A DNA stretch of 64,000 nucleotides. It comes from Hallella multisaccharivorax DSM 17128. GTDB taxonomy: Bacteria; Bacteroidota; Bacteroidia; Bacteroidales; Bacteroidaceae. The notes beneath the pieces were generated by a model that had not been told where the DNA came from, searched no databases, and saw only the letters and a program-made list of their open reading frames with translations. The DNA lies in the NCBI RefSeq assembly GCF_000218235.1, contig NZ_GL945017.1:870040-934039 (forward strand), given 5' to 3'. Both the position numbers and the translations under genes were made by a program. The first letter of the stretch is position 1. Every line of letters starts with the position of its first letter. Shown here piece by piece: positions 34,665 through 42,136 of the stretch.

Positions 34665-35909
34665 TTATTTCGTAAAGTTGAACTTGCTGAAGAACTGTTT
34701 AAGCCTTCCCGTCGACTCTGTGGCCGTAAGGTAATTGCGGGTAGGATAAGCATATTGTGTGAGCAGACAGCGGCGCAGATAAGCCTCGTCCTTATGGTCG
34801 ATATTGATGAGGGCGAGACGGCTGATAATGTATTCTTCAAACTTATCGTATTCTTCCTGCGTGTAGTTATCGGTGTACATCTTAGTATTTTGAATCATAT
34901 CGAGAGCCACATAGTTCTGCGGATAGAGATGATAGTTACAGTGAATCTCGTGGTCGATATGCTCTGCAATCTGGTCGAACATCTTGTTCCGTGGCTGGTC
35001 TTGGTCTACGGTCTGCAGCCATTCGTCGATGCAAGGAGCACAGCAATAATGGATATGACCCTTGTATCCGCGGATACCCACGTTCATGCTCTCGAGGTCA
35101 TCGCCTGGAGATTTCTTCCAGTAAGGCAGGTCACGACGGAGCTGGAACTCACGTGCCTTGAGATAGTCGCACGGGTCATATTGGTAGCTGATGGACAGTG
35201 GTACGATGTGTAGTTGCGTCAGCCGGTCGATGATGGTGCCTTCTCCACCCATGGCCATCATCTTGAGGATGGCGGACTGCGTGAGGTCATTGGAGTTTTT
35301 GGCACGTCCCTGGCGCTGCGCAATCCAGACATTTTCATGCTTCTGTGCGATGGCGAAGTGCATGTATTCCGACATGCGCTTACTGGCACGGAGCATCTCA
35401 CTCGATTTCAGTGCCCGCTCCACGGTGAAGGTCTTGTTGATGCGCGCCAAAGCCTTGATCCAGTCGAGCTGCAGGAGATTGTCACCAATAGCGATCTCGC
35501 ATGTGGTGCTGAATCCAGTGTCAAGCAATAGCTTGTCGAGAAAGGCGGAGTCGAGCACGATGTCACGGTGATTGCTCACGAAAGTGTAGCGGTTGTGGAT
35601 GTCAATGTTGAAGATATCCATGTCGATACCCGTGCTCTGTTCGATGATGAGCTTTTGTAATATGGGATAGCAGAAAGCACGCTGAAAGTCAAGGTTCGTC
35701 TTGCATGCATGCATCTTTTTCCCTATAGTCTCCATCGGAACATTGGGGTAGACGTAAGCCAAGATATGCTGAAACTGTTCATCGGCAAGGAGCTTGTCGT
35801 AAACCTCAGGCAGCTCCTCAGGCTCGTAAGGCCTGATAGAATCAAATTCTGATGGTACTTTCATAACTTTATCTATTAAATGAATGATTTGAGTCCTATT
35901 CGTTTGCAA
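34665..35909 (-). CDS. Glycerophosphate-type acyltransferase
   Basis: Protein of 414 residues resembling 1-acyl-glycerol-3-phosphate or glycerol-3-phosphate acyltransferases. The acceptor motif region is FVSNHRDIVLDSAFLDKL (about 93-110). Counted strictly, the histidine and the next conserved aspartate are separated by five residues, whereas the classical motif has four. GRAKNSNDLTQSA corresponds to the block with the substrate-phosphate-binding residues. It would acylate a lipid precursor at the inner face of the membrane. The start overlaps the DeoR-type gene by 14 bp; an ATG at 35864 is an alternative. The same fold also serves in ornithine- or sphingolipid-type synthesis. Confidence 0.72.
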   Translation of the reverse strand: MQTNRTQIIHLIDKVMKVPSEFDSIRPYEPEELPEVYDKLLADEQFQHILAYVYPNVPMETIGKKMHACKTNLDFQRAFCYPILQKLIIEQSTGIDMDIFNIDIHNRYTFVSNHRDIVLDSAFLDKLLLDTGFSTTCEIAIGDNLLQLDWIKALARINKTFTVERALKSSEMLRASKRMSEYMHFAIAQKHENVWIAQRQGRAKNSNDLTQSAILKMMAMGGEGTIIDRLTQLHIVPLSISYQYDPCDYLKAREFQLRRDLPYWKKSPGDDLESMNVGIRGYKGHIHYCCAPCIDEWLQTVDQDQPRNKMFDQIAEHIDHEIHCNYHLYPQNYVALDMIQNTKMYTDNYTQEEYDKFEEYIISRLALINIDHKDEAYLRRCLLTQYAYPTRNYLTATESTGRLKQFFSKFNFTK

Positions 35910-36663
35910 TGATCAGGTCTATACCCATAGCCTCTATCTGCTCACGTATAGGTAGGGGCAGCCGGTTGTCGGTGATGATCATGTCCACATCTTCAGCGTT
36001 GCAGATCTTGGCAAAGCCTCTTTTACCGAACTTGGTACTGTCAGCAAGCACAATGGTCTTTTGAGCGGCTTTCATCATGACTCGGTTAATCTCTGCTTCG
36101 CGCATGTCTGTAGTCGACAGACCAAACTCGTGGTTGATGCCATCAGCGCCCAAGAAGAGCTTACTGAACGAGAATCCGGAAAGAATCATTTCCGCATACT
36201 TACCTACCACGGAGAGACTGGTATGACGAACGATGCCACCGAGCTGGATGAGCTCTACATTGTCAAGAGGCGCTAAAGCTTCAGCCGCTTGTAAGGAAGC
36301 GGTGACTACAGTCAGCCTGCTTGTCGGATGCAAATTCCTTGCCAGGGCATGGATAGTCGTACCGGAGGCCAGCACGATGGAGTCGTCAGGAGTGATGAGT
36401 TTTGCGGCCTCTATCCCGATGAGTCGCTTCTCCTCTGTGTTAAGCTTCTCTTTTTCACTGACGGTTCTGTTATTGATGAAAGGATTGATAAGAATCGCCT
36501 TACCGTGGCTGCGGTAGAGTTTACCCTCCTTTTCTAACTCCGTGAGATCTTTTCGGATGGTAACAGATGAGACCTCTAAGCGGGAAGCCAAGTCAGTCAC
36601 TAAGACCGATCCCTGTTTGAGCAAACAGTCCAAGATAGCACCATGCCGTTCTTCCTTGGTCAT
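35896..36663 (-). CDS. DeoR/GlpR-family transcriptional regulator
   Basis: Regulator of 255 residues. The N-terminal winged helix-turn-helix (about 5-58) has the family form ERHGAILDCLLKQGSVLVTDLA and VSSVTIRKDLTELEKEGKLYRSHG. The C-terminal DeoR sensor domain (about 75-230) binds a sugar phosphate; LASGTTIHALARNL and FLGADGINHEFGLSTTD are visible. The effector is unknown. It heads a three-gene unit with the acyltransferase and lipoprotein and may regulate itself. The glp operon lies 19 kb away and is a possible target by family resemblance to GlpR, but nothing here proves it. Confidence 0.92.
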   Translation of the reverse strand: MTKEERHGAILDCLLKQGSVLVTDLASRLEVSSVTIRKDLTELEKEGKLYRSHGKAILINPFINNRTVSEKEKLNTEEKRLIGIEAAKLITPDDSIVLASGTTIHALARNLHPTSRLTVVTASLQAAEALAPLDNVELIQLGGIVRHTSLSVVGKYAEMILSGFSFSKLFLGADGINHEFGLSTTDMREAEINRVMMKAAQKTIVLADSTKFGKRGFAKICNAEDVDMIITDNRLPLPIREQIEAMGIDLIIANE

Positions 36664-36688
36664 CGTTGGTCGTTTTATAAGTTTCTTA

Positions 36689-36696
36689 CAAAGATA
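36689..36696 (-). promoter_or_regulatory. -7 element of the DeoR-type operon
   Basis: TATCTTTG on the minus strand, 26 bases upstream of the start codon, matching TAnnTTTG. A TTTG element is not clear. Confidence 0.5.
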
Positions 36697-36957
36697 GATG
36701 TTTTCTCTTCATATGTAGGCCTTTTCCTATTTTTTATATATATTATTAACAATATAATAATCATGGTGCAACTATTCAGCTGCCCGCAAAAAGTAGTGGG
36801 GCTATTTTTACAGGCTAACGGATACACTCACACATGATAGTTCCTCCGGGTTGACAGATTTGAATGGATGCCGGTCCATCCTTTCATTACGCAGAAGTGC
36901 GGAGATTATTGAGCCGCAGAGAAACTCTTATGATTCTGAGATTCCGAGCTTTTTCGG

Positions 36958-37103
36958 GAGGCCTGAAGGCCTTTCGCAGGGGTGCTGTACCACAAAGGTT
37001 CTCCAAGGTCGAAGGTCTCTCACAAAATCTCTGCGTTTCAAAAGCACAACCTCAGCGGCTCATCATATCTCAGCGACTCTACGTGAGACTTGACACCTGT
37101 CAC
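36958..37103. repeat. 145-bp direct repeat, left copy
   Basis: Matches 38808-38953 at constant offset 1850 without gaps; I count 13 mismatches over the central 140 bases (about 91 percent). The best-conserved part is CTCTGCGTTTCAAAAGCACA onwards to CAGCGACTCT. The beginning is rich in short palindromes (AGGCCT-GA-AGGCCT). Upstream of it, 36895-36945 looks like a weak inverted copy of the middle part. The two copies bracket the toxin-antitoxin genes. The rest of the 36664-37151 gap holds no gene that I can support. Confidence 0.93.
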
Positions 37104-37151
37104 CTCTTTTTAAATGCGACAGATTCCCGACCAGCTGAATAGTTACCCTTT

Positions 37152-37982
37152 TCATGCTTCAAACACAATCATTGAAGCCAGCTGCAGGAAATAGTCATTC
37201 GACCAGATCTCTAGTTCTTGGGGTCTCTTGATAAACGGCAGCACATCGGCTTTTACCTGCTCTATATCAGCGGTGGCGAGACGTCCTTTCAACTTGTCTA
37301 AAAAAGAGTCTTGGCTTATCTTCTCATTATTGAATTGCATGGCTCTCTCCTTTAGATGTCTGAAATCAAGCGGAACTCTGTTTCTGATATACCACTCGAA
37401 GTCATACCAGTCGCGGCCTTTCACCCGGTTTTTCCATGCGCGGTATACCAAGGCATGCATTTTACCGGCAAACAAGTCTGGCAGTGTGAAGCAGCGGGTC
37501 ATAAAGGACTGAGGCAAGAGAAGCAGCTTCTGCTCCGTGGTGAAACCCATGGGTGGCTGTTTGTCGACTTCTATCTTGATTTTGACTGATTTCTCGGTCT
37601 GAAAGGTGACATCATAGACATCTGTATTGTCCTTGAGAAAGGCGGACTCTACCTTGCCGAAATGCTTCTTGTCTTTCTTCCTGATCTCTACGTCGCGTCC
37701 CACCATAGCGAACTTATCAATGATGGGTTGGAAATACTGCGTAAACTCGAAGTCCTCTTCCGGAGCCAGAAGAGAGAAGTCCATATCCTCACTAAAACGT
37801 TGCAGTCCATGGAAGATTCTCAGGCAGGTGCCTCCATAGAAAGCGGCATGATTGAAGAAGCCGCCATCAGCCAACCCTGCAAGGATGACCTGCTGGTTGG
37901 CCTCAAAAATGGCATTGCGCTGCTGTTGCTCAGTTGTCATGTCATATGCAGACAGCATCTGCTCGTAGAGATTGTTACTCAT
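37152..37982 (-). CDS. AbiEii-type nucleotidyltransferase toxin
   Basis: Protein of 276 residues of the nucleotidyltransferase AbiEii/AbiGii family, the toxin half of type IV-like toxin-antitoxin pairs that also act in phage abortive infection. Motif AAFYGGTCLRIFHGL (glycine pair at 50-51) precedes the acidic motif FSEDMDFSLL (D66 and D68), and VKGRDWYDFEWYIRN lies near residue 210. The family transfers nucleotides to RNA or tRNA. The start at 37982 overlaps the antitoxin stop in ATGA. The longer open frame upstream is inside the antitoxin gene and is rejected. Confidence 0.9.
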   Translation of the reverse strand: MSNNLYEQMLSAYDMTTEQQQRNAIFEANQQVILAGLADGGFFNHAAFYGGTCLRIFHGLQRFSEDMDFSLLAPEEDFEFTQYFQPIIDKFAMVGRDVEIRKKDKKHFGKVESAFLKDNTDVYDVTFQTEKSVKIKIEVDKQPPMGFTTEQKLLLLPQSFMTRCFTLPDLFAGKMHALVYRAWKNRVKGRDWYDFEWYIRNRVPLDFRHLKERAMQFNNEKISQDSFLDKLKGRLATADIEQVKADVLPFIKRPQELEIWSNDYFLQLASMIVFEA

Positions 37983-38626
37983 CTTCTTAAATACTTGATA
38001 ATAGTCTTTATTGACGCGGCTTTCTTGCCAACTTGCGCATATTGTTCGAAGATGGAAACGTCCATGTTGCGCAGATCCTCCATTTCCATTCTGATGTCTT
38101 CCTCTAAATACACTTCGACGTCTTTGTGGTATCTCAGGTTCACCAAGGGTGAGTTGGCTATCAGGTCGCACAGTGCCTTTTCCGGTGTTGCCATCACGAA
38201 CGCATATTGCTGACGGTTGATGCTCGTAAGACCAATGGGAAAGGCTTCGCGGCTGATGGACTTATAGTCGAACCTCCCAATCGGTGTGTCGAAGGTGCGT
38301 GCGTGCTTGATGGTCATCGACTGTGTGAGATAGACTGCCTCTGGAATCAGTCCGTAATGCCGGAGTGCAGTAGACATGGACACATAGGAAGGCGTATAGA
38401 GATGGTTGGCGATGAGCTCCATAGAGAGAGCCATTCTGCTTATCTTCGGGTCAACGACGTACATTCCCTTCTTGAGACGGATTATTTGATGTCCAAGTTC
38501 AAGCCTACGTACCTTCTGGTTGCCTGCCTTTCTGTCAGGGAACAGTGAGGCTATGGTTGCAGTGCTTACAGGCACATTGCCAAATTGTGTTATCTTGTCA
38601 ATCATACCATGTCTTTGTTTTAGCAA
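37979..38626 (-). CDS. AbiEi-type antitoxin
   Basis: Protein of 215 residues. The N-terminal winged-helix part (about 10-60; FGNVPVSTATIASLFPDRKAG) suits DNA binding. The C-terminal part corresponds to the AbiEi antitoxin domain (YTPSYVSMSTALRHYGLIPE and PEKALCDLI). It neutralises the nucleotidyltransferase encoded four bases overlapping downstream and probably represses the operon. ATG 38626 or ATG 38605 may be used; the latter gives MIDKITQFGNVPVS. The pair lies between two 145-bp direct repeats. Confidence 0.88.
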   Translation of the reverse strand: MLKQRHGMIDKITQFGNVPVSTATIASLFPDRKAGNQKVRRLELGHQIIRLKKGMYVVDPKISRMALSMELIANHLYTPSYVSMSTALRHYGLIPEAVYLTQSMTIKHARTFDTPIGRFDYKSISREAFPIGLTSINRQQYAFVMATPEKALCDLIANSPLVNLRYHKDVEVYLEEDIRMEMEDLRNMDVSIFEQYAQVGKKAASIKTIIKYLRR

Positions 38627-38653
38627 AACTTTTGCCGGCGAGTGTAACGTGAG

Positions 38654-38665
38654 CTTGCTCGCAAG
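38654..38665. promoter_or_regulatory. Possible AbiEi operator
   Basis: Inverted repeat CTTGC-TC-GCAAG, 28 bases in front of the antitoxin start, inside a larger GC-rich inverted pair (GAGC...GCTC). AbiEi antitoxins are known to bind inverted repeats upstream of their operon; the match here is inferred. Confidence 0.4.
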
Positions 38666-38690
38666 TTGCCGAGCGCAGCTAAAGTTTATG

Positions 38691-38698
38691 CAAAGATA
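38691..38698 (-). promoter_or_regulatory. -7 element of the toxin-antitoxin operon
   Basis: TATCTTTG on the minus strand, 65 bases in front of the antitoxin ATG at 38626. The dyad 38654-38665 lies between it and the gene. Confidence 0.5.
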
Positions 38699-38807
38699 AC
38701 AAAAAAATGAATAGTAAACTAAGTTTTTCTTGTTTTTCTGTTCTCATTTTTACTTTTTTCGCTTTCCTCTACAACCCCGGCTTGCTGTCCGACGGCAATG
38801 GCAGTGA

Positions 38808-38953
38808 GAGGCCTGAAGGCCTTTCACAGGGGGGCTGTACCACAAAGGCTCCCCAAGGCCGAAGGCCTCTCCCAAAATCTCTGCGTTTCAAAAGCACAAC
38901 CTCAGTGGCTCATCATATCTCAGCGACTCTGTGTGAGGTTTGGCACCTGTTAC
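38808..38953. repeat. 145-bp direct repeat, right copy
   Basis: Counterpart of 36958-37103 in the same orientation. This copy keeps the GGCC-type palindromes better (GGCCGAAGGCC), so it looks less decayed. It lies between the toxin-antitoxin promoter and the methyltransferase remnant. The surrounding gap 38699-39022 contains no gene that I can support. Confidence 0.93.
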
Positions 38954-39022
38954 AATTGCGCCCCCCATGCAATCCGAAAATAAAAAACAGGGAAATTATT
39001 ATGGATGATCAAAAAAAGTTGT

Positions 39023-39043
39023 TATATTTGCACTCATATGAGT
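39023..39043 (+). promoter_or_regulatory. -7 element and palindrome at the methyltransferase start
   Basis: TATATTTG (39023-39030) matches the -7 consensus and is followed by the perfect 12-base palindrome ACTCATATGAGT (39032-39043), which contains the ATG at 39038. The palindrome would cover the transcription start, as expected for a repressor site of a modification gene. The regulator is unknown. Confidence 0.45.
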
Positions 39044-39364
39044 GATTACGTAGATTTCATTAACGACAAACTGAAACCCAAATTGAGCGAACGGGAAATT
39101 GTCCTTGATCTTTTTGCCGGTTGTGGTGGGTTATCTCTGGGATTTGAATCGGCAGGTTACAAGACAATAGGCTATGAGTGTGTGCCTTCGGCAGTTGACA
39201 CATACAACCGTAACCTTTCGGGGGAATGCCATTTGACAAGACTTGAGGTGGGCTCTCTCATCGACTACAAAATTTTGAATGCCATTAATTATGGCGTTCC
39301 CCAGAATCGCGAAAGAATTATAACTGTCGGCCACAAGTCTTCTTTCTATTTCCCCAAAATATAG
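39038..39364 (+). pseudogene. C5 cytosine DNA methyltransferase, internally deleted remnant
   Basis: A 108-codon frame that starts as a normal C5 methyltransferase: motif I is VLDLFAGCGGLSLGFESAG (22-40) with the expected following IGYECVPSAVDTYNRN. After residue 72 it jumps directly to motif VIII, ILNAINYGVPQNRERI (79-94), and stops soon after. Missing are the catalytic Pro-Cys motif IV, the ENV motif VI, the target recognition domain and motifs IX-X. About 110 residues between I and VIII are absent although the frame is kept. The protein cannot methylate DNA. No cognate restriction gene is seen. The 190 bp behind it hold no gene. Confidence 0.85.
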
Positions 39365-39554
39365 GCTGGCTAAAAGCAAGTCAGGCAAAATAAGACTGGA
39401 ACTACCGGAAGAATGACAAGATTGATGGTGAAGGAGTATGGGAAGGGGCATGGAGTTAAGCCGACATATGTAGAAACTCTATGAAACCAATACCCTATTA
39501 AACAATAGTTTGAAAAAACTCGCAACTGTCGGTATCCTATTGAAGAAGAAAAAG

Positions 39555-41318
39555 ATGAAGAAGCTTCTATTAATATTCACATTATTAAATGCAGTGACTC
39601 TTGGTGCCTTTTCTTTCACTTACACCAAGCGTCATATTCTTATTCCCATGCGTGATGGGGTACGGCTCTATACAGAGATTTATGAACCGACTGACAATCC
39701 CCAGGCACCTATACTTATGATGCGAACGCCCTATGCGCTGTCGCCTTATAACGACGACACTTTCAACAGTAAACAGTTCGGTTTGGACAGCATCTATTTC
39801 AATCATGGCTATATACTTGTCAGGCAGAATGTTCGGGGAACCTATCTGAGCGAGGGACACTTCGAACAATCGAGACCATATCTACCAAACAAGAAAGGCG
39901 GGGAGACGGATGAAGCCTCTGACTCGTGGGATACGGTGGACTGGCTCCTCACCCACTGTCACACAAACGGGTGTGTGGGCGTGAAGGGGACTTCCTACCC
40001 AGGCTTCTACGCCTTGATGGCTGCCCGATCCGGGCATCCTGCAATAAAAGCCGCATCACCCCAGGCCCCCGTTAACGATTGGTTCATGGGCGATGACATT
40101 CACCACAACGGTGCTTTGATGCTCATGGACAGTTACAATTTCGGGGCATCTTTCTTCAGAATGCGCACGGGTCCATCTTCCAGAGCTCTTCCTCCCCTGG
40201 CTCAGGTCGACACCACGGTGAATGTGTTTTATCATCGTCCCATCACTGATATTCTGAAGCCGGTATTGGAGAAAGGTTCCTTGTGGACTGATATTGTCAA
40301 TCATCCCAATTATGATGGTTATTGGCAGTCGCATTGCTCTACACATAAGCTAAAAGGGATTAAGCCGGCTGTGATGATTGTAGGTGGTCTCTACGACGCA
40401 GAGGACAACTTTGGTGCATGGAACACCTGGAGACAGATCAAGTGCCGCTCATCCAGAACTCCGCTTTTCCTCGTCGAAGCCCCATGGTATCACCACGCTT
40501 GGGGTAACGGCAACTATCAGCATCTTGATGGTGCCTGGTTTGGCAAAGGAACGGCAGCCTATTTTATCAACCAAATAGAGTACCCGTTCTTTGCCTATTA
40601 TCTGGAAAATAAAGGGAAAAGACCCTCTCCAGTGACCGTACTTCCATCGGCCGAGACACGTGAGGAGGTGATGAAAGACCGCAATGTTGTAAGTCAATGG
40701 CTACATCTCAACAGCTGGCCTCCCAGGGGAGTGCATCACAGGCGAATAGAACTCGAGGGAGGAACTGTAATGTCTGACCCACAAAATCCCGTACCCTATT
40801 ATAACAATATAAGGAGCCGCCATCGCGATCGCTCCTATATGGCTGCGGACCAGCGATTTGCAACACAACGCAAGGATGTGCTTACATTTGTCCGGCCGGC
40901 AATACAAGACACGCTCCACCTCATGGGACCCGTCAAAGTGAGACTTACGCTCAACACCTCTGCCACTGACCTTGATGTCATCGTAAAGCTCATCGATGTC
41001 CGGCCTGATGGCTATGAGATGCTTGTCCGTGGAGAAGTGATGCCCGCTCGCTTCCGACACTCTTTCTTAAAACCGGAACCAATAATTCCAGGTAAAAACT
41101 TCTCGCTCTCTTTCTCTATGCCCGACATTGCGCACGTGCTGCTGCCCGGCCACAGATTGAGCGTTCAGATACAATACAGCTGCTTCCCGCTTGTTGCCGT
41201 CAATCCACAGACTTTCTTAACGAATCCCTACAAGGCAGCCCACACCGATTATCAGAAAGCACGCGTCACACTGCAGGGGGACGGAGAGTCGTGGGTAGAG
41301 CTCACGACTTGGCAATAA
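39555..41318 (+). CDS. Exported CocE/NonD-family hydrolase
   Basis: Protein of 587 residues with a signal peptide (LLLIFTLLNAVTLGAFS, 4-20). An alpha/beta-hydrolase domain follows with the nucleophile in GVKGTSYPGFYAL (serine in GTSYPG). An X-Pro dipeptidyl-peptidase-type C-terminal jelly-roll begins near residue 400 and contains LHLMGPVKVRLTLNTSATDLD. Members cleave esters, amides or acyl-peptide bonds, for example glutaryl acylase or alpha-amino-acid ester hydrolase types. The periplasmic location follows from the signal. The ATG at 39555 is chosen over an upstream TTG (39510) because it begins the signal peptide cleanly. No functional partner is near. Confidence 0.9.
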   Translation: MKKLLLIFTLLNAVTLGAFSFTYTKRHILIPMRDGVRLYTEIYEPTDNPQAPILMMRTPYALSPYNDDTFNSKQFGLDSIYFNHGYILVRQNVRGTYLSEGHFEQSRPYLPNKKGGETDEASDSWDTVDWLLTHCHTNGCVGVKGTSYPGFYALMAARSGHPAIKAASPQAPVNDWFMGDDIHHNGALMLMDSYNFGASFFRMRTGPSSRALPPLAQVDTTVNVFYHRPITDILKPVLEKGSLWTDIVNHPNYDGYWQSHCSTHKLKGIKPAVMIVGGLYDAEDNFGAWNTWRQIKCRSSRTPLFLVEAPWYHHAWGNGNYQHLDGAWFGKGTAAYFINQIEYPFFAYYLENKGKRPSPVTVLPSAETREEVMKDRNVVSQWLHLNSWPPRGVHHRRIELEGGTVMSDPQNPVPYYNNIRSRHRDRSYMAADQRFATQRKDVLTFVRPAIQDTLHLMGPVKVRLTLNTSATDLDVIVKLIDVRPDGYEMLVRGEVMPARFRHSFLKPEPIIPGKNFSLSFSMPDIAHVLLPGHRLSVQIQYSCFPLVAVNPQTFLTNPYKAAHTDYQKARVTLQGDGESWVELTTWQ

Positions 41319-41333
41319 GACTTCTATCCTATC

Positions 41334-41612
41334 TTATCCGATGGATAGCAGCCGATACGGAATCACGTCAGGAAGGAAGATCTCAAAATCGATGTTGGAC
41401 CCTGCGGGGATCGACTTCTGTGGATTGCCCCATTCTGAGATAAGCACACACTGAGGGTATCCCTCCTTATTGCGCAGATTAATATCCTTCCGCTCTTTGG
41501 CGGGAAAACGGTGTCACTCCGGATGTAATAGTCAGCGTATTGCCCGTTAGGGTCTCCGTTATCACTTTCCTGAGACCAACGGCACTTGATACCTGTCGAT
41601 TGAATATAATCG
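41334..41612 (-). pseudogene. Frameshifted 3' remnant of an unidentified gene
   Basis: On the minus strand two overlapping frames make one coherent protein tail. The first reads GIKCRWSQESDNGDPNGQYA and DYYIRSDTVFP. After a one-base loss near 41502 the second continues KERKDINLRNKEGYPQCVLI and IDFEIFLPDVIPYRLLSIG, and stops at 41334. No start is present, and no family was recognised. It occupies nearly all of the gap between the hydrolase and crcB genes. Confidence 0.6.
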
Positions 41613-41664
41613 GGTTTAGAAATGATGCTTGTCAGGTTTTGTTTATTCTGTTTGCTTGTCAGTT

Positions 41665-42042
41665 ATGCTGAAAGATTTCTTTATTGTCGGCGCGGGAAGC
41701 TTCTTAGGAGGCGGCGCAAGGTTTGTGGTTTCGAAAGTGGTGCAGACGTGGACGACGCTGCCTTTCCCGCTGGGTACGTTTGTGGTGAACGTGCTGGGCT
41801 GTTTGCTTATCGGCTTCTTCTCGGGGCTGAACCATGGCGGAGACTGGATGTCTCCATCAACAAGGCTTATTCTAACCACGGGCTTCTGTGGTGGCTTTAC
41901 AACCTTTTCCACCTTTATCAGTGAAGGTACGGCGCTGGCAGGAGACCATAACTTTGGGTGGTTGGCCTTGTATACCTTTGGCAGCCTGGTCGTGGGCTTT
42001 GTGTGTGTGCTGGCTGGGCACAGTGTGGCGCGGGCGTTGTAA
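41665..42042 (+). CDS. crcB: Fluoride exporter CrcB/Fluc
   Basis: Small inner-membrane channel of 125 residues with four hydrophobic helices. It forms a dimer that lets fluoride leave the cell. The family markers are GGGARFVVSK in helix 1, GTFVVNVLGCLLIGF with N42 in helix 2, and TGFCGGFTTFSTF (72-84), which carries the phenylalanines and threonines of the pore. The ATG at 41665 gives the standard length; an earlier in-frame start at 41629 would add a weak extension. No fluoride riboswitch was recognised upstream. It is convergent with the susD-like gene. Confidence 0.95.
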   Translation: MLKDFFIVGAGSFLGGGARFVVSKVVQTWTTLPFPLGTFVVNVLGCLLIGFFSGLNHGGDWMSPSTRLILTTGFCGGFTTFSTFISEGTALAGDHNFGWLALYTFGSLVVGFVCVLAGHSVARAL

Positions 42043-42048
42043 TCATGT

Positions 42049-42092
42049 AAAAAGCCACCCTTCAGAGGTTTTCGGCCTGCTGAAGGATGGCT
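42049..42092 (-). terminator. Terminator between crcB and the second susCD pair
   Basis: Long stem, read on the minus strand AGCCATCCTTCAGCAGG with its partner CCTCTGAAGGGTGGCT, two mismatches, a seven-base loop, then TTTTT. It lies 44 bases past the susD-like stop and is close enough to crcB (convergent) to serve both sides. Confidence 0.78.
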
Positions 42093-42136
42093 GTGAATGT
42101 GGGTACAGGTGCAGCTTGCGCTGATGAACTGGCATC

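Noticed and set aside
38120..38171. Long N-terminal extension of the AbiEii toxin frame
   Set aside because: The extension lies wholly within the antitoxin gene; the ATG at 37982 gives the ATGA overlap and a normal toxin start.
41530..41664. Fluoride riboswitch in front of crcB
   Set aside because: The conserved elements of the crcB RNA motif were not found; the stretch is mostly the remnant gene on the other strand.
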